Under the pieces are notes generated by a model. It did not search any database. It had not been told where the DNA came from and saw only the letters and a list, made by a program, of their open reading frames with translations. The translations under genes were made by a program, and so were the position numbers. From positions 519,501-542,500 of the forward strand of contig CAJNDS010001624.1 in assembly GCA_905221605.1 (NCBI GenBank): DNA of 23,000 nucleotides, given 5' to 3'. The stretch is from Symbiodinium natans. Its lineage: Eukaryota; Sar; Dinophyceae; Suessiales; Symbiodiniaceae. Below are positions 7,646-15,691 of this stretch, piece after piece. Numbering within the stretch: the first letter of the stretch is position 1; each line of letters begins with the position of its first letter.

Positions 7646-7649
7646 GGTT

Positions 7650-8380
7650 TAGGGGCTCCAAGAAAGACCCAACACTGACACGAAGTCGGCATTCGAGTGG
7701 CAGGGCTCCTCGCGACAAACGATCGTGGCAGCATCCTCCCGTAGCCTCATGTTGGCTATGGGGAGTTGGGTGCTACTATATATGAACCAAAGAATGAAAG
7801 GCTGCCCTCTTTGTTTTGTGGTTGGGGGCTAGAAGTTTAAGGGAACCTAACCGCAAGAAGGGAATGTGGATAATCACTCTTGGGCATTGTACGTACACAC
7901 AGGGTTGCAAGCTATCCGGGCTGCGGGCTTGTGGATGTAAACGAGCAAAACATGAGGACACTTTCATTCGGGGCCAAACCCAAGTACATGCTAAGCCGAA
8001 GCCCAAACAATGTCACGTGAGGGTTTGGGTTTTTCAAGGGAGGCGGATTAATGAAGAGATACCAGCTCATGGTTCTGTCTCTGAGACTCGAAACACCTCC
8101 TGTAACTTGCAAAGCCGACAGATTTGAGCAGAAACATCATCAACAGGGCGCGTGGTCGTCGCTAGCATGCACTACACATGCTCGGTGTATTGACAGATGC
8201 GTCATCCCAGCACCTACAGTACCCGCTTCATGTAAGTCCGTGGTCAAGGTCCATAGATCGTCGAACTCTGCACCAGCCAAGACATCAGGGCCATAAAGAG
8301 ATAAAGAGGAGATCTAAGATTCTGATTGCGTGACGCGACACGAAAAGCTGTCAAAGTCCGCCTCCCGCAACACCTCCCGA
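7650..8380. other. Unique stretch, overlapping unassigned ORFs
   Basis: Frames of 66-103 codons are open on both strands between 7776 and 8296. The longest is the plus frame 7816-8127 (MWLGARSLREPNRKKGMWII...). None has a recognisable domain, and opposing frames are equally open, so no gene is called. No array or foldback was seen. Confidence 0.4.
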
Positions 8381-8407
8381 CCCGAAACCCCAAACCCTAC
8401 AGAGACA

Positions 8408-8426
8408 CAGGTGCACCAAGCACCTG
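8408..8426. other. Small perfect inverted repeat
   Basis: CAGGTGC and GCACCTG are separated by five bases. It lies in a minus-strand frame ISFKEGRAQVLGAPVSL that ends in a stop at the neighbouring array. Significance unknown. Confidence 0.4.
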
Positions 8427-8451
8427 CGCCCGCCCTTCCTTGAAGCTGATG

Positions 8452-8568
8452 GCCCTAAACCCTGAATCCCAAACCCTAAGCCCGAACCCTAAACCCTAAA
8501 CCCTAAACCCTAAACCCTAAACCCTAAACCCTAAACCCTAAACCCTAAACCCTAAACCCTCAACCACC
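8452..8568. repeat. Long, clean CCCTAAA array
   Basis: About 15 units, the first few variant (CCCTGAA, CCCAAA, CCCTAAG), then uniform. Its right boundary is shared with the array at 6548. Confidence 0.97.
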
Positions 8569-8573
8569 CCAAC

Positions 8574-8650
8574 TCCTAAAACCCCCAAGCCAGGGAGCTG
8601 CGACTTGCCAGGGCAGTCGAAGTCAAAGCACATGATCTGAACCTTGGTTG
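8574..8650 (-). CDS. Candidate exon with C-F-D-F-D-C-P motif
   Basis: The minus strand has a CTCAG acceptor, then 2 nt and 25 codons: TKVQIMCFDFDCPGKSQLPG..., followed by donor GTTGGGGTGGTT. The donor-side sequence and the telomere-like array that follows are the same as after the exon ending at 6673. The C-x-D-F-D-C-P motif matches the segment at 7385-7452. I infer a duplicated exon plus intron start. The protein family is unknown. Confidence 0.45.
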
Positions 8651-8668
8651 CTGAGTTCGTAAGACCCC

Positions 8669-8735
8669 AAAGTGTACACTTTCAGTTCTACAGGGGATTG
8701 TAGTATCCCAAAACGTGTAAAGTGTACACATTCAG
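8669..8735. repeat. Direct repeat of a palindrome (AAAGTGTACACTTTCAG)
   Basis: AAAGTGTACACTTTCAG at 8669-8685 recurs at 8719-8735 with one change (ACATTCAG). The core AAAGTGTACACTTT of the first copy is a perfect 14-bp palindrome. This could be a pair of protein-binding sites or the ends of a small element. Confidence 0.6.
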
Positions 8736-8992
8736 CTACTGAGGAACCTTTGCGCAGTCATTTGGGCACTGACTTGGGGGCATAGGTGGGTAAGGGGCAT
8801 TGAAGTCCGAGGAAATTTCGCAACAAGAGCCCTTTTAAACAGATCGTGCATGCCTAACTGGATTTGATGCCCTGCCCATTCGAAAAACATAAACTCGGAT
8901 CGTTCTCCAAGGTTTCCTGACCTGCAGAGTATGATCATGATGCGACACCCGAAGCCTGGATCAGAAGCCTCACCCACCCCTTCCTACACCAG

Positions 8993-9060
8993 TGGGGCAC
9001 CGTCGTGGTGGTTGTGGTGCCGGTCTCCATGGGAATCCTTAGCTGCACATTGCTCTGCAG
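8993..9060 (+). CDS. Candidate transmembrane exon
   Basis: A pyrimidine-rich acceptor (CCCCTTCCTACACCAG) is followed by 22 codons plus 2 nt reading WGTVVVVVVPVSMGILSCTL..., ending in CTGCAG|GTACCT. The hydrophobic stretch of about 19 residues fits one membrane helix. Both splice sites are good by eye. The next segment, beyond a 50-bp TTTAGGG-like tract, is open in two frames. A similar hydrophobic frame lies at 2672-2782. No family is assigned. Confidence 0.4.
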
Positions 9061-9117
9061 GTACCTGTCAGGTCTAGGGTTTAAGGTTTATAGGGTATAG
9101 GGTTTATAGGGTTTCGC

Positions 9118-9218
9118 TTACGGGCCTTACGGGGCCATCGGCAACATTGGTTATCAGAGCCTTGACTACTCGTTGCCTCGACTTGCAGCCAAAGGTTGGG
9201 TGCAACCAGAAGCCAGCA
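9118..9218 (+). CDS. Possible exon downstream of the transmembrane exon
   Basis: One plus frame reads YGPYGAIGNIGYQSLDYSLP... and has natural-looking composition. A second frame, the one in phase with the exon at 8993-9060, reads VSLTGLTGPSATLVIRALTT... and stops near 9219. I cannot choose between them. It lies just upstream of a family A foldback. Confidence 0.25.
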
Positions 9219-9232
9219 TGAACCCTGAACCC

Positions 9233-9334
9233 TGGGGATGTTCCTCCTTATACTAACAGCACCTTAATAGGGATTATAGGTACCCCGATTATCATCCCCA
9301 TTAGGGACTGTTAGTATAGGGGGGGACATCCCAA
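9233..9334. mobile_element. Foldback/MITE-like element, family A, with 9-bp target duplication
   Basis: The ends are TGGGGATGTTCCTCCTTATA and TATAGGGGGGGACATCCCAA, and the inner arms are ACTAACAGCACCTTAATAGGG-like and CATTAGGGACTGTTAGT. It is flanked by a perfect 9-bp direct repeat, CCTGAACCC, at 9224-9232 and 9335-9343. The target sequence is itself telomere-variant sequence, so this copy inserted into a telomere-like tract. Confidence 0.9.
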
Positions 9335-9344
9335 CCTGAACCCT

Positions 9345-10285
9345 TTTTTGAAGGCGGTACTAGCGGGCTCGGCATAGTTACTAAAAGTCTTCCCTTATGG
9401 TCCCTAGAACGATGCCAGAATAATCCCCTCAATCCTACGCTCATTATTAAGGCCTCTAAATTACTAGCTCAATGCCAGAGCAACCGCTCTCAACTTCTGG
9501 AACAACCCTGCGAGCCCACGGCTCCAACGAGACACAAACAGGAGACGGAAAAGAAAATGATGAAAACCAAACATGAAAAGAACGTTTAGGGGTTTGCGGG
9601 GTTTAACCATCTGTACTATCACAGTGCTTATGGATTGGGAACTTCGCTTGACAGCCACAATGAAATAGAAACATAATTTTGGCAAAGCAATAACAGTAAG
9701 AACAAACAAACTATGGTTAAACATAAGTGTATAACTTATGAACTGTTTTCAAAGATATCAGACATGTAAAGCAACTGTGCGAACAATATAAGAAACAACT
9801 CACAGTAGACATATACACGTATGTATGCGCACGCATGCTGTACACCTATATACATTGCAGTCACATGATTGACACATTAGTAACACTGATATTCATTACT
9901 ACTAGACATAATGATTATACAAAAAAAACGAAGAACCCGTGAGTGTAGAGCCGAACTGCAGCGGCCAGGGTGTTACCTCTGTGGCGCCACGCCCATGCAG
10001 CGCAATTTGTGAGGTTACGCCGCGATGAGGGTCGACCCTGGCGAAGAGATGGGGTTTGGGACATTGACTCTCATGCCAGCAGCAGGGGATGTTAAGTCTA
10101 GGCTACACGGCTTCGCGGTGAAAGGGTTCTGCAATGCACAGGTTTGCATGGCCCTTCTACGTAACAAATAGCCACCCGGGAACGCCAGTCGAGGATTCAA
10201 ACGCGACTATATTCGTTGAACTCCCCTGTGCTCCTACAAACAAGCCGCGGGGCCCAACTCATGTATTTCCTCCAAGATTGACGAA
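9345..10285. other. Unique AT-richer island, no gene recognised
   Basis: This stretch is nearly free of telomere-like units. A minus frame 9724-9464 (MFNHSLFVLTVIALPKLCFY...) has a hydrophobic N-terminus but no supporting context. Overlapping opposite frames occur at 10015-10334. The 9.4-9.95 kb part is clearly more AT-rich than the rest of the window. Confidence 0.45.
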
Positions 10286-10287
10286 CC

Positions 10288-10348
10288 CAGGTGTAAACCC
10301 TAAACCCTGTTTTGCATCCGGACCTAAACCCTAAACCCTAAACCCTGA
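10288..10348. repeat. Interrupted CCCTAAA array
   Basis: Two units, a short unique insert, then three to four units. Confidence 0.8.
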
Positions 10349-10349
10349 A

Positions 10350-10760
10350 AGCCTGCCCAGGGCCAAAAAGCGCAGAGAAACAAACCGCCAAATTCCTGAA
10401 AATCCCCCGGGGGCCCCTCCCGTCGCCCACAATTCGGCAAAACAACGGTGCTGATACAGGAACCTATTCAACTGGGTTGGCCTTTAAAGCGCTTTGAAAA
10501 AACTGTTAATATAGGGGGCCGTTAATAAACCCAAACAAGGAAAATATAGAATGTCCCAAAAACCAACCTAGTCAATTACCGTTTCTGGCGTGCTTTGTCT
10601 TTTTGACTTCTTCATCTTATAGCTATAGCAAAAGAAGGGGACAGACAATATGGTAAGTTCTCGACAGCCTCCTCCAATCTCAGACAAATTTCGACAAAAA
10701 CCCTTTATTGATGGGATGGGGGTATAGGTCCTAAGCCCTAAAAGTTTTACACGTAAGGCC
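10350..10760. other. Unique stretch without a recognised gene
   Basis: A 64-codon minus frame (10762-10568) is the only notable ORF; it has no recognisable domain. No array or clear foldback was found. Confidence 0.4.
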
Positions 10761-10763
10761 AAA

Positions 10764-10852
10764 ACCCTAAACCCCTTACCCCTTAACCCTATAAACCCTA
10801 CAAACCCTACAAACCCTACAAACCCTAAACCCTATAAACCCTAAACCCTCCC
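10764..10852. repeat. Array with lengthened units (CCCTATAAA, CCCTACAAA)
   Basis: Telomere-like units are expanded to nine bases by TA or CA insertions. Three consecutive CCCTACAAA repeats show local amplification of the variant, followed by return to CCCTAAA. Confidence 0.88.
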
Positions 10853-10874
10853 TAAGGTTCCAGGGTGCTGGTAA

Positions 10875-10959
10875 GCCAGGCCTGAGAATGGTGACTGCGG
10901 TCTCCGGAATGCAGTAGATGAAGCCTCGGAGGCCCCGCAATGTGCTGGCAGCTTCTTGT
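10875..10959 (-). CDS. Candidate exon of the G-x-IYxxP repeat family
   Basis: In the minus sense the telomere-like array ends ...AACCCCAG, which serves as an acceptor. Then 1 nt and 28 codons follow, including RGFIYCIPETAVTILRPG. The G-F-I-Y-C-I-P-x-x-A-x-x-I-L core matches the motif seen at 22866-23000, 21424-21513, 15404-15750 and 12542-12634. It resembles beta-propeller-like 'GKIYGIP..AT.VL.ID' repeats known from protist proteins (recalled, not searched). The 3' donor is unclear. The immediate downstream sequence is a modified array. Confidence 0.5.
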
Positions 10960-10961
10960 CT

Positions 10962-11022
10962 GGGGTTTAGGGTTTAGGGTTCAGGGTTCAGGGTTTAAGG
11001 TTTAGGGTTTAGGGTTTAGGGT
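10962..11022. repeat. TTTAGGG array
   Basis: About eight units including two TTCAGGG and one TTTAAGG. Confidence 0.93.
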
Positions 11023-11572
11023 GCAAATAGTATGACAAGTCATATAACGTACGTGAGAATGTGAATGCAAGTAAATACAGCTACACACATCCATAAAACT
11101 GTGTACCTACCTATACCCTCCCCCGCCCTCCTCCCCCCCGCCCCCTCGAAGGATCCGCTTGTTTGATGGTTTGAAAGCCATGTCTGCTGGCAGCCTGAAC
11201 ATCCTTTTGTGCGTCTTGAGTTTCAAGGTCGAAGAACCCTGGGGAACTCTCGGGCCAGCCCTCGGTTTCCCATCTCTCCGTCTTGAAGCTCTGGTTCTGC
11301 AGGGTCAAGACAAAATTTGAGAAGAAAAACTTGGGAGTCTGCAAGTGACATTTCGACTAGAATTCCGGAAGATCAACCTTGTGGACCAAATGAACCATAA
11401 AGTTGGGGTCATATACCCTATACTACTATCATTCCTATTGAGCTAATTCAGTAGGGTTTATATTTCTTGTACCCCCAAAAGGACACCCAATATATACACT
11501 CACCAAAATTAAAAAGGAACCTTACATACACTCACCAAAAACAGCATTATATACCCTGCTTCAATGAAGCAT

Positions 11573-11590
11573 GAACCCTTTTAGGGTTCA
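11573..11590. other. Hairpin TGAACCC-TTTTA-GGGTTCA
   Basis: Perfect 7-bp inverted arms around a short T-rich loop. The arms resemble head-to-head telomere-like units (GAACCCT/AGGGTTC), so it may be a tiny inverted array remnant. Confidence 0.5.
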
Positions 11591-11620
11591 CTGAGTCCCC
11601 AAGGAAGGCTTTAGCTGTTC

Positions 11621-11645
11621 CTGTTGCTTCGCGAAGAAGCAACAG
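11621..11645. other. Perfect 10-bp hairpin
   Basis: CTGTTGCTTC and GAAGCAACAG are separated by GCGAA. The context does not indicate a terminator or gene end. Confidence 0.55.
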
Positions 11646-11859
11646 TTCATGAGAGGGCTGCCTCGCGGAGACCCTGAAGTGTAGTTAGCTACAGTATGCA
11701 GGGAGACATCAGCCCACTACCCCTTAGTGAAGGAAAGATACCGTAAATGTACCAAGGATCCCCGTAAAGTTTAAGTTAGTTTCCTTTAACTGAGGGGGTT
11801 TGGGGGTCTCCGGGGCTTCCTGCACCTGAAACATCCCCCCGCCAAGCCTTCTACCACCT

Positions 11860-11905
11860 AACCCTAAACCCGAAACCCGAAACCCTAAACCCTAAACCCC
11901 AAACG
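11860..11905. repeat. CCCTAAA array with CCCGAAA variants
   Basis: Six units, two of them CCCGAAA. Confidence 0.88.
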
Positions 11906-12018
11906 ACTGTGCCACCAGGGCACCATCCAGGCCGAGGACACCTTCCCTCCACTTTGCCAGCCCGGGCTCAAAGGACCCAAACGTCGACACCTAGCGGCGT
12001 CCGCCAGGAACAGCCCCA

Positions 12019-12019
12019 A

Positions 12020-12061
<42 letters not shown>

Positions 12062-12069
12062 ATATATAC
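12019..12069. repeat. (TA)n microsatellite
   Basis: About 50 bp of alternating TA with two CA interruptions. A Tyr/Ile run in crossing frames is an artefact. Confidence 0.95.
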
Positions 12070-12187
12070 CATCATGAGATCCCTCTTAAAAAGCTCAAAA
12101 GCCCAATAAACTGCGGGAACTATTTCTATATGTGTCTATGAAATAGCGCCAGGGTCTACCCCTCAGTTTAAGTATACCGGTTCCAAG

Positions 12188-12442
12188 ATGGTTTTGGGCG
12201 TCCAGGCTTTGGCACGTCGCTTCTCATTGAATCACTTTGGGCTACGACTTCCACTACAAACCCTAAAAGCCTCTTTGCTTCCGGGCTATGACCTTTCCGG
12301 AAAAGCTCTGCAAAAACTGTCAGAATATAAGGGCCAAACCCCAAACCCTAAAGCTTCCTCGAATCCTGAGCCCCCAGCCCAAGCACAGCCCAAACCCCAA
12401 GATACCCAAAGCCCGAACCCTTGTGCCGCCCCTAAACCCTAA
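12188..12442 (+). CDS. Unassigned ORF running into a telomere-like tract, weak
   Basis: The first half (MVLGVQALARRFSLNHFGLR...) looks protein-like. The second half is Pro/Gln/Lys-rich because it reads degenerate CCCAAACCC repeats. If real, only about the first 50 codons would be meaningful. The minus strand has no long frame here. Low support. Confidence 0.2.
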   Translation: MVLGVQALARRFSLNHFGLRLPLQTLKASLLPGYDLSGKALQKLSEYKGQTPNPKASSNPEPPAQAQPKPQDTQSPNPCAAPKP

Positions 12443-12495
12443 ACCCTAAACCCTAAACCCTAAACCCCAAACCTAAACCCTAAACTTAAACCCAA
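12428..12495. repeat. CCCTAAA array
   Basis: About nine units with CCCCAAA and ACCTAAA variants. Degenerate units extend both ways, from about 12340 to 12520. Confidence 0.93.
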
Positions 12496-12541
12496 AACCG
12501 AACACCCTAAACCGATCAAGAAAGAAACGGTCAAAGCCCCA

Positions 12542-12634
12542 AAGGCCCTGCGAGTGCAGATCACGAGCCTGGTCTGCGTAGGGCCGGATCCTGAGCACCT
12601 TCCCCACCGAGTACGGGACGCCATAGATGTTGCC
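12542..12634 (-). CDS. Candidate exon of the G-x-IYxxP repeat family
   Basis: In the minus sense, the array at 12637-12712 ends ...AAACCGAG and the frame continues GNIYGVPYSVGKVLRIRP. This is one of the clearest matches to the repeat motif: G-N-I-Y-G-V-P, eight residues, then V-L-R-I. About 30 codons are open after the array. No GT donor stands out, so the 3' end is arbitrary. The role is inferred only from resemblance to protist propeller-like repeat proteins. Substrate and location are unknown. Confidence 0.55.
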
Positions 12635-12636
12635 TC

Positions 12637-12712
12637 GGTTTAGGGTTTAGGGTGAGGGTTGAGGGTTTAGGGTTTAGGGCTAGGGTTTAGGGTTTCGGGT
12701 TTTAGGGTTCAG
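12637..12712. repeat. TTTAGGG array abutting an exon candidate
   Basis: About ten units including TTGAGGG and GCTAGGG variants. It begins immediately at the edge of the exon above. Confidence 0.92.
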
Positions 12713-12719
12713 AGCTTCA

Positions 12720-13415
12720 AGCCCAGAAGTCAAAACCTGAACGGAGGCTCGCCCCACACTAGTGAAAAACCTAGATGGATATAAAGGGGGACTCTCTGAT
12801 ACAAGAGGGCCCGAACTCTGTCCATAAACTCATGAAGCCTGAACCCTATGGACCCGATAGACAAAGCTGTAACTGCTACCCTCAACCCTAAACCCATGCT
12901 CATGATGCCCAAGCAGCCTGCGCATACTGTAGTTGGGGGTTCATGGGTAGTTACAAGTATGGTCATAAGTAAGACAACCTGTGTTAGAACCTGACTTAGG
13001 GCACTTTTCACCCTACTTATAACTACCCATTAACCTTCAAGCTCGCAAATAAGCAGAATGTGATATCCGCCACCGAGCAGATAGATACGTGCTGACTACT
13101 TCGCTCCACGATCTCCCCCGCGAGGTAGCAACACACGGAAGCCAACGAGACTGACGAGACTGAGCGAATTACACTGACACAAGGGTGGACTACGATAGAA
13201 CCCTTTAGCTTGGCCGCTGCTGTGAGGCCGCGAAGCCCTTGTAAAGCTAACAGCGAGGCGCCATCCCCGGCCAACACTGCGTGGTTCCACTTCGCCAACC
13301 CAGGCTCGAAGTTGCCCAAAGTGGTGGCCTGCTATTGGTGCTACTGCTACACACGTAGAGCAGGGAAAGATTGTTGCCAGGGGCTTGGGGTCCTGGAAGC
13401 ATTTCTGAAGGCTCC
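12720..13415. other. Unique stretch with overlapping ORFs on both strands
   Basis: Minus frames 13011-12730, 13319-13023 and 13290-13096 and a plus frame from 13210 are all open. None has a recognised domain. The stretch is nearly free of telomere-like units, in contrast with the flanks. Confidence 0.4.
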
Positions 13416-13416
13416 G

Positions 13417-13536
13417 ATGTCAGAGGAAAGCTCAGAAACCACAGGCCACCCGGCAGATTTTGCACCATGGTTGGAACGGATCTCGCCTGACTGCAGGAAA
13501 TACATTGTTCGTGGTAGCTCTCTCTCCAAACAATGA
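13417..13536 (+). CDS. Possible small protein or terminal exon, unassigned
   Basis: From the ATG at 13417 the plus frame reads MSEESSETTGHPADFAPWLE... to a TGA at 13534-13536, 39 codons. An upstream extension to 13210 is open but uses no ATG. The composition is natural for a cytosolic protein. However, a 110-codon minus frame (13679-13347) covers the same bases and is also plausible. Which strand is coding cannot be settled by eye. Confidence 0.25.
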   Translation: MSEESSETTGHPADFAPWLERISPDCRKYIVRGSSLSKQ

Positions 13537-13685
13537 CCAAGCCAAGGATGGTAAACTACATTACGCCCTAACCTGAACGACCGTTCGACATACCTTCCGA
13601 AATCTTGCCCCCACACAACAATAGACCGTATACTTCGACACCCCGGACCACGACAGACACACCAATAGTCTCTAAACACCTTACT

Positions 13686-13784
13686 TGCGATGCTCCCCCT
13701 TATACCGACAGTCCTTAACGGGGATTCTAATAGGGGGTACTATAATCCCCACTAAGGACTGTTAGTATAAGGAGAACATCCCAA
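13686..13784. mobile_element. Foldback/MITE-like element, family A, with 9-11 bp target duplication
   Basis: The ends are TGCGATGCTCCCCCTTATA and TATAAGGAGAACATCCCAA, with inner arms GACAGTCCTTAACGGGGATT and AATCCCCACTAAGGACTGTT. It is flanked by CACCTTACT at 13677-13685 and 13785-13793; the match can be extended to AACACCTTACT. It lies in an otherwise array-free island, so the family does not depend on telomere-like targets. Confidence 0.9.
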
Positions 13785-13794
13785 CACCTTACTA

Positions 13795-14720
13795 TAACCG
13801 TCACCCACATTTTGCAGGAAGCAGGTGCCTGCGCCCTACCCGAGAACAAAGCAGAGCAGGTGGCACACAGTAGAATCCGGTAGAACAAGTTGTGATCGAA
13901 GCTCTAATCACACTTTGCTGGAACGGCACATAGCTTTAACTTGCAGCACGCGCTGGGAAGCGTGGACGTCTGGAAATGGTAAACTTAAACAGGTATAAAC
14001 GAACAGCGCGAAAGGGCAGTCCCACCCGTTCGTGCACCTATCTCTGCGGTGAGGCGCGCCAAACATGCTCGCAATATGATGTGACGCCTGCTGCTGCCCA
14101 TCGCCGGTCAGCTCATTGTCTGCACTACTCGAGCACCGGGAGCACCGGGGTAGTGGTGCAGGGTAGCTTGGCCAAACGTGTGATGCAAGTTAATCGAGGA
14201 CTTAAGAGTATTGTGCAACACAAAGGTCACTCACTACACGTACCGTCAGGTCGCTGGCGGCTTCAGATGAACGACGTCTTGCTAAAAGTGCTCTGGCTCA
14301 GATAATCACCGGGCCATGCAGAGGTGGGGATAAATAGGTTATGTTGAGTCTTAGGCTTTCATATTGCGGGCGCACGTGCGCTGCTGCTAGTTAACTCTAC
14401 GCATGAAACGGCGGGGATGCTCTTGTTGAGTATGTTCCACGACATGCCTCGACTTTTTACAACTAGGTTGGCTGTTAAACGCCCCCACCTGAAAACGATT
14501 CCTATGCGTGCCGGCACTCAGTAAACAAGGGAAACAAACAAAAGCCCAACGCCTGTCTCACTCGGGAGTTTCGGCCGATGAAGCAGACCAATTGGCCCGT
14601 GACTCGTAAGGAAGTCCCTGCACTCCCAAAATCTTGCACCCTGCAAGGACCCAGATTCCGAATTCCACTGCACCCAAGTACGTCAGTATAAGAATCGATA
14701 TAAAAACGAACCTCGGCAAC
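13795..14720. other. Array-free island with one unassigned ORF
   Basis: A plus frame 13976-14305 (109 codons, MVNLNRYKRTARKGSPTRSC...) starts at an ATG, is basic and Ser/His-rich, and has no recognisable domain. A 73-codon minus frame lies at 14723-14502. No repeats or foldbacks were seen. Confidence 0.35.
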
Positions 14721-14723
14721 CAA

Positions 14724-14757
14724 CCTAAACCCTAAACCCTAAACCCTAAACCCTAAA
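14724..14757. repeat. CCCTAAA array
   Basis: Five clean units; the array edge supplies the TAG stop codon of the exon candidate that follows. Confidence 0.92.
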
Positions 14758-14813
14758 ACATAAACCCCTCAGCGAGCTTCTTCCCCATAGCCAGGCCCCA
14801 GTCACTCGAAACA
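14753..14813 (-). CDS. Candidate terminal exon, unassigned
   Basis: In the minus sense, after an ...AAACCGAG acceptor-like site, the frame reads SSDWGLAMGKKLAEGFMF and stops at TAG inside the telomere-like array. The sequence looks like a normal amphipathic C-terminus. No family is recognised. The acceptor ACCGAG is like that of the exon at 12634. Confidence 0.35.
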
Positions 14814-14847
14814 CTCGGTTTAGGGGGGTTTGGGGTTTGCCGGGGAT

Positions 14848-14954
14848 CTACTGTTTGCTTCAGAACCCCAAAAACATAAAAAACACGAATCCCTATACTA
14901 CCCTTAATAAGAAATATTTGTTTATTCTTTCCGGGGTTCTGAAGCAATTAGTAG
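14848..14954. mobile_element. Foldback/MITE-like element, family F (copy 2)
   Basis: The 22-bp terminal inverted repeat is nearly perfect: CTACTGTTTGCTTCAGAACC(CC) on the left against the complement of GGGGTTCTGAAGCAATTAGTAG, 20 of 22. The core contains TCCCTATACTACCCTTA, shared with copy 1 at 2772-2883. No target duplication is evident. Confidence 0.82.
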
Positions 14955-15079
14955 GTATTGAGGTCCTTTTTGAATGAGAAGTCCCTTTACACGAAGGACC
15001 CACGCAAATGGTAGGGCCCAAGCACCTCCACCCTCCACCCTACAGCCCCATGTCTCTTTTCTCTGGTAGAAGTTCCTAG

Positions 15080-15125
15080 GGCTTTCATGACAGCGCTAGG
15101 GATGGTAGAGATCCGCCAGTTCTAA
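15080..15125 (+). CDS. Possible C-terminal exon, unassigned
   Basis: After TTCTCTGGTAGAAGTTCCTAG the plus frame reads AFMTALGMVEIRQF then TAA. It is short but has natural composition and a pyrimidine-rich upstream tract. No family is recognised. Confidence 0.25.
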
Positions 15126-15329
15126 GGCAGCTCCAACACACAACAGCTCACAACCTCTCCACCAATGCACCCATACAACTTCAAACACCCAACAACAACA
15201 ATAGACATATCCTCCTTCTCCACAAAGTGTACTCCCTGCCCGCACATCATTGCTACCACACCACCAACACCGGCAGTCTAACCACAAACATGCAAAAATC
15301 AAAAGCACAGCAACTCGAGCAAAAAAATA

Positions 15330-15370
15330 GGGGTTAGGGTTTAGGGTTCAGGGTTGAGGGGTTTCGGGTT
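15330..15370. repeat. Degenerate TTTAGGG array
   Basis: TTTAGGG, TTCAGGG, TTGAGGG and TTTCGGG units. Confidence 0.85.
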
Positions 15371-15403
15371 TCGGAGGCCAGGCATAGATCCGGAGTGAGG
15401 CTG

Positions 15404-15475
15404 TGCGGCCCAGGAAGCCTGGGCCACGGTCCCCTCGACGTTGATCTTCAACACCGAGGTGGCCCAGAAGGGCAC
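15404..15475 (-). CDS. Candidate exon of the G-x-IYxxP family, downstream half
   Basis: In the minus sense, a TTCTCAG-type acceptor precedes VPFWATSVLKINVEGTVAQ.... Joined directly to the exon at 15692-15750, it restores a full repeat: NGDIYA + VPFWATSVLKI. The P-x-x-A-T-x-V-L-x-I half fits the consensus very well. The 216-nt intron between the two (15476-15691) starts GTGGCT, ends AG, is phase 0, and contains the telomere-like array at 15486-15591. This is the best gene-structure evidence in the window. Confidence 0.6.
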
Positions 15476-15485
15476 CTGAGAATTT

Positions 15486-15591
15486 AAGGTTTAGGGTTTA
15501 GGGTGTAGGGTGTAGGCGTAGGGTGTAGGGTTTAGGGTGTAGGGTGTAGGGTTTAGGGTTTAGGGTTTAGGGTGTAGGGTTTAGGGTTCAG
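15486..15591. repeat. TTTAGGG/TGTAGGG array inside a predicted intron
   Basis: About 14 units alternate between TTTAGGG and TGTAGGG, the latter nearly unique to this array. It sits between two exon halves that join in frame. Confidence 0.93.
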
Positions 15592-15691
15592 GAGGAATGA
15601 TGCAGGGGCGCTTATCTGGGGCGGGAGGGGGGGGGACGCCTTTAGCTTGCCACTTCGTACTTGACCCTTCGCCGGCGCCCAACCGAGCCAC

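Larger units (their letters stand above)
11040..11855. other. Unique stretch with small direct and inverted repeats
   Basis: No gene is called. A 77-codon minus frame lies at 11344-11111. A 15-bp direct repeat ATACACTCACCAAAA occurs at 11494-11508 and 11526-11540. Two hairpin sequences lie at 11573-11590 and 11621-11645. Confidence 0.45.

Noticed and set aside
7776-8127. Three overlapping frames of 66-103 codons on both strands
   Set aside because: They mirror one another and none shows a domain, splice context or biased composition, so no gene was called.
11621-11645. Rho-independent terminator
   Set aside because: The hairpin is perfect but has no T-run and no bacterial gene context.
11909-12109. 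66-codon plus frame
   Set aside because: Its second half is the TA microsatellite and the first half is unremarkable.
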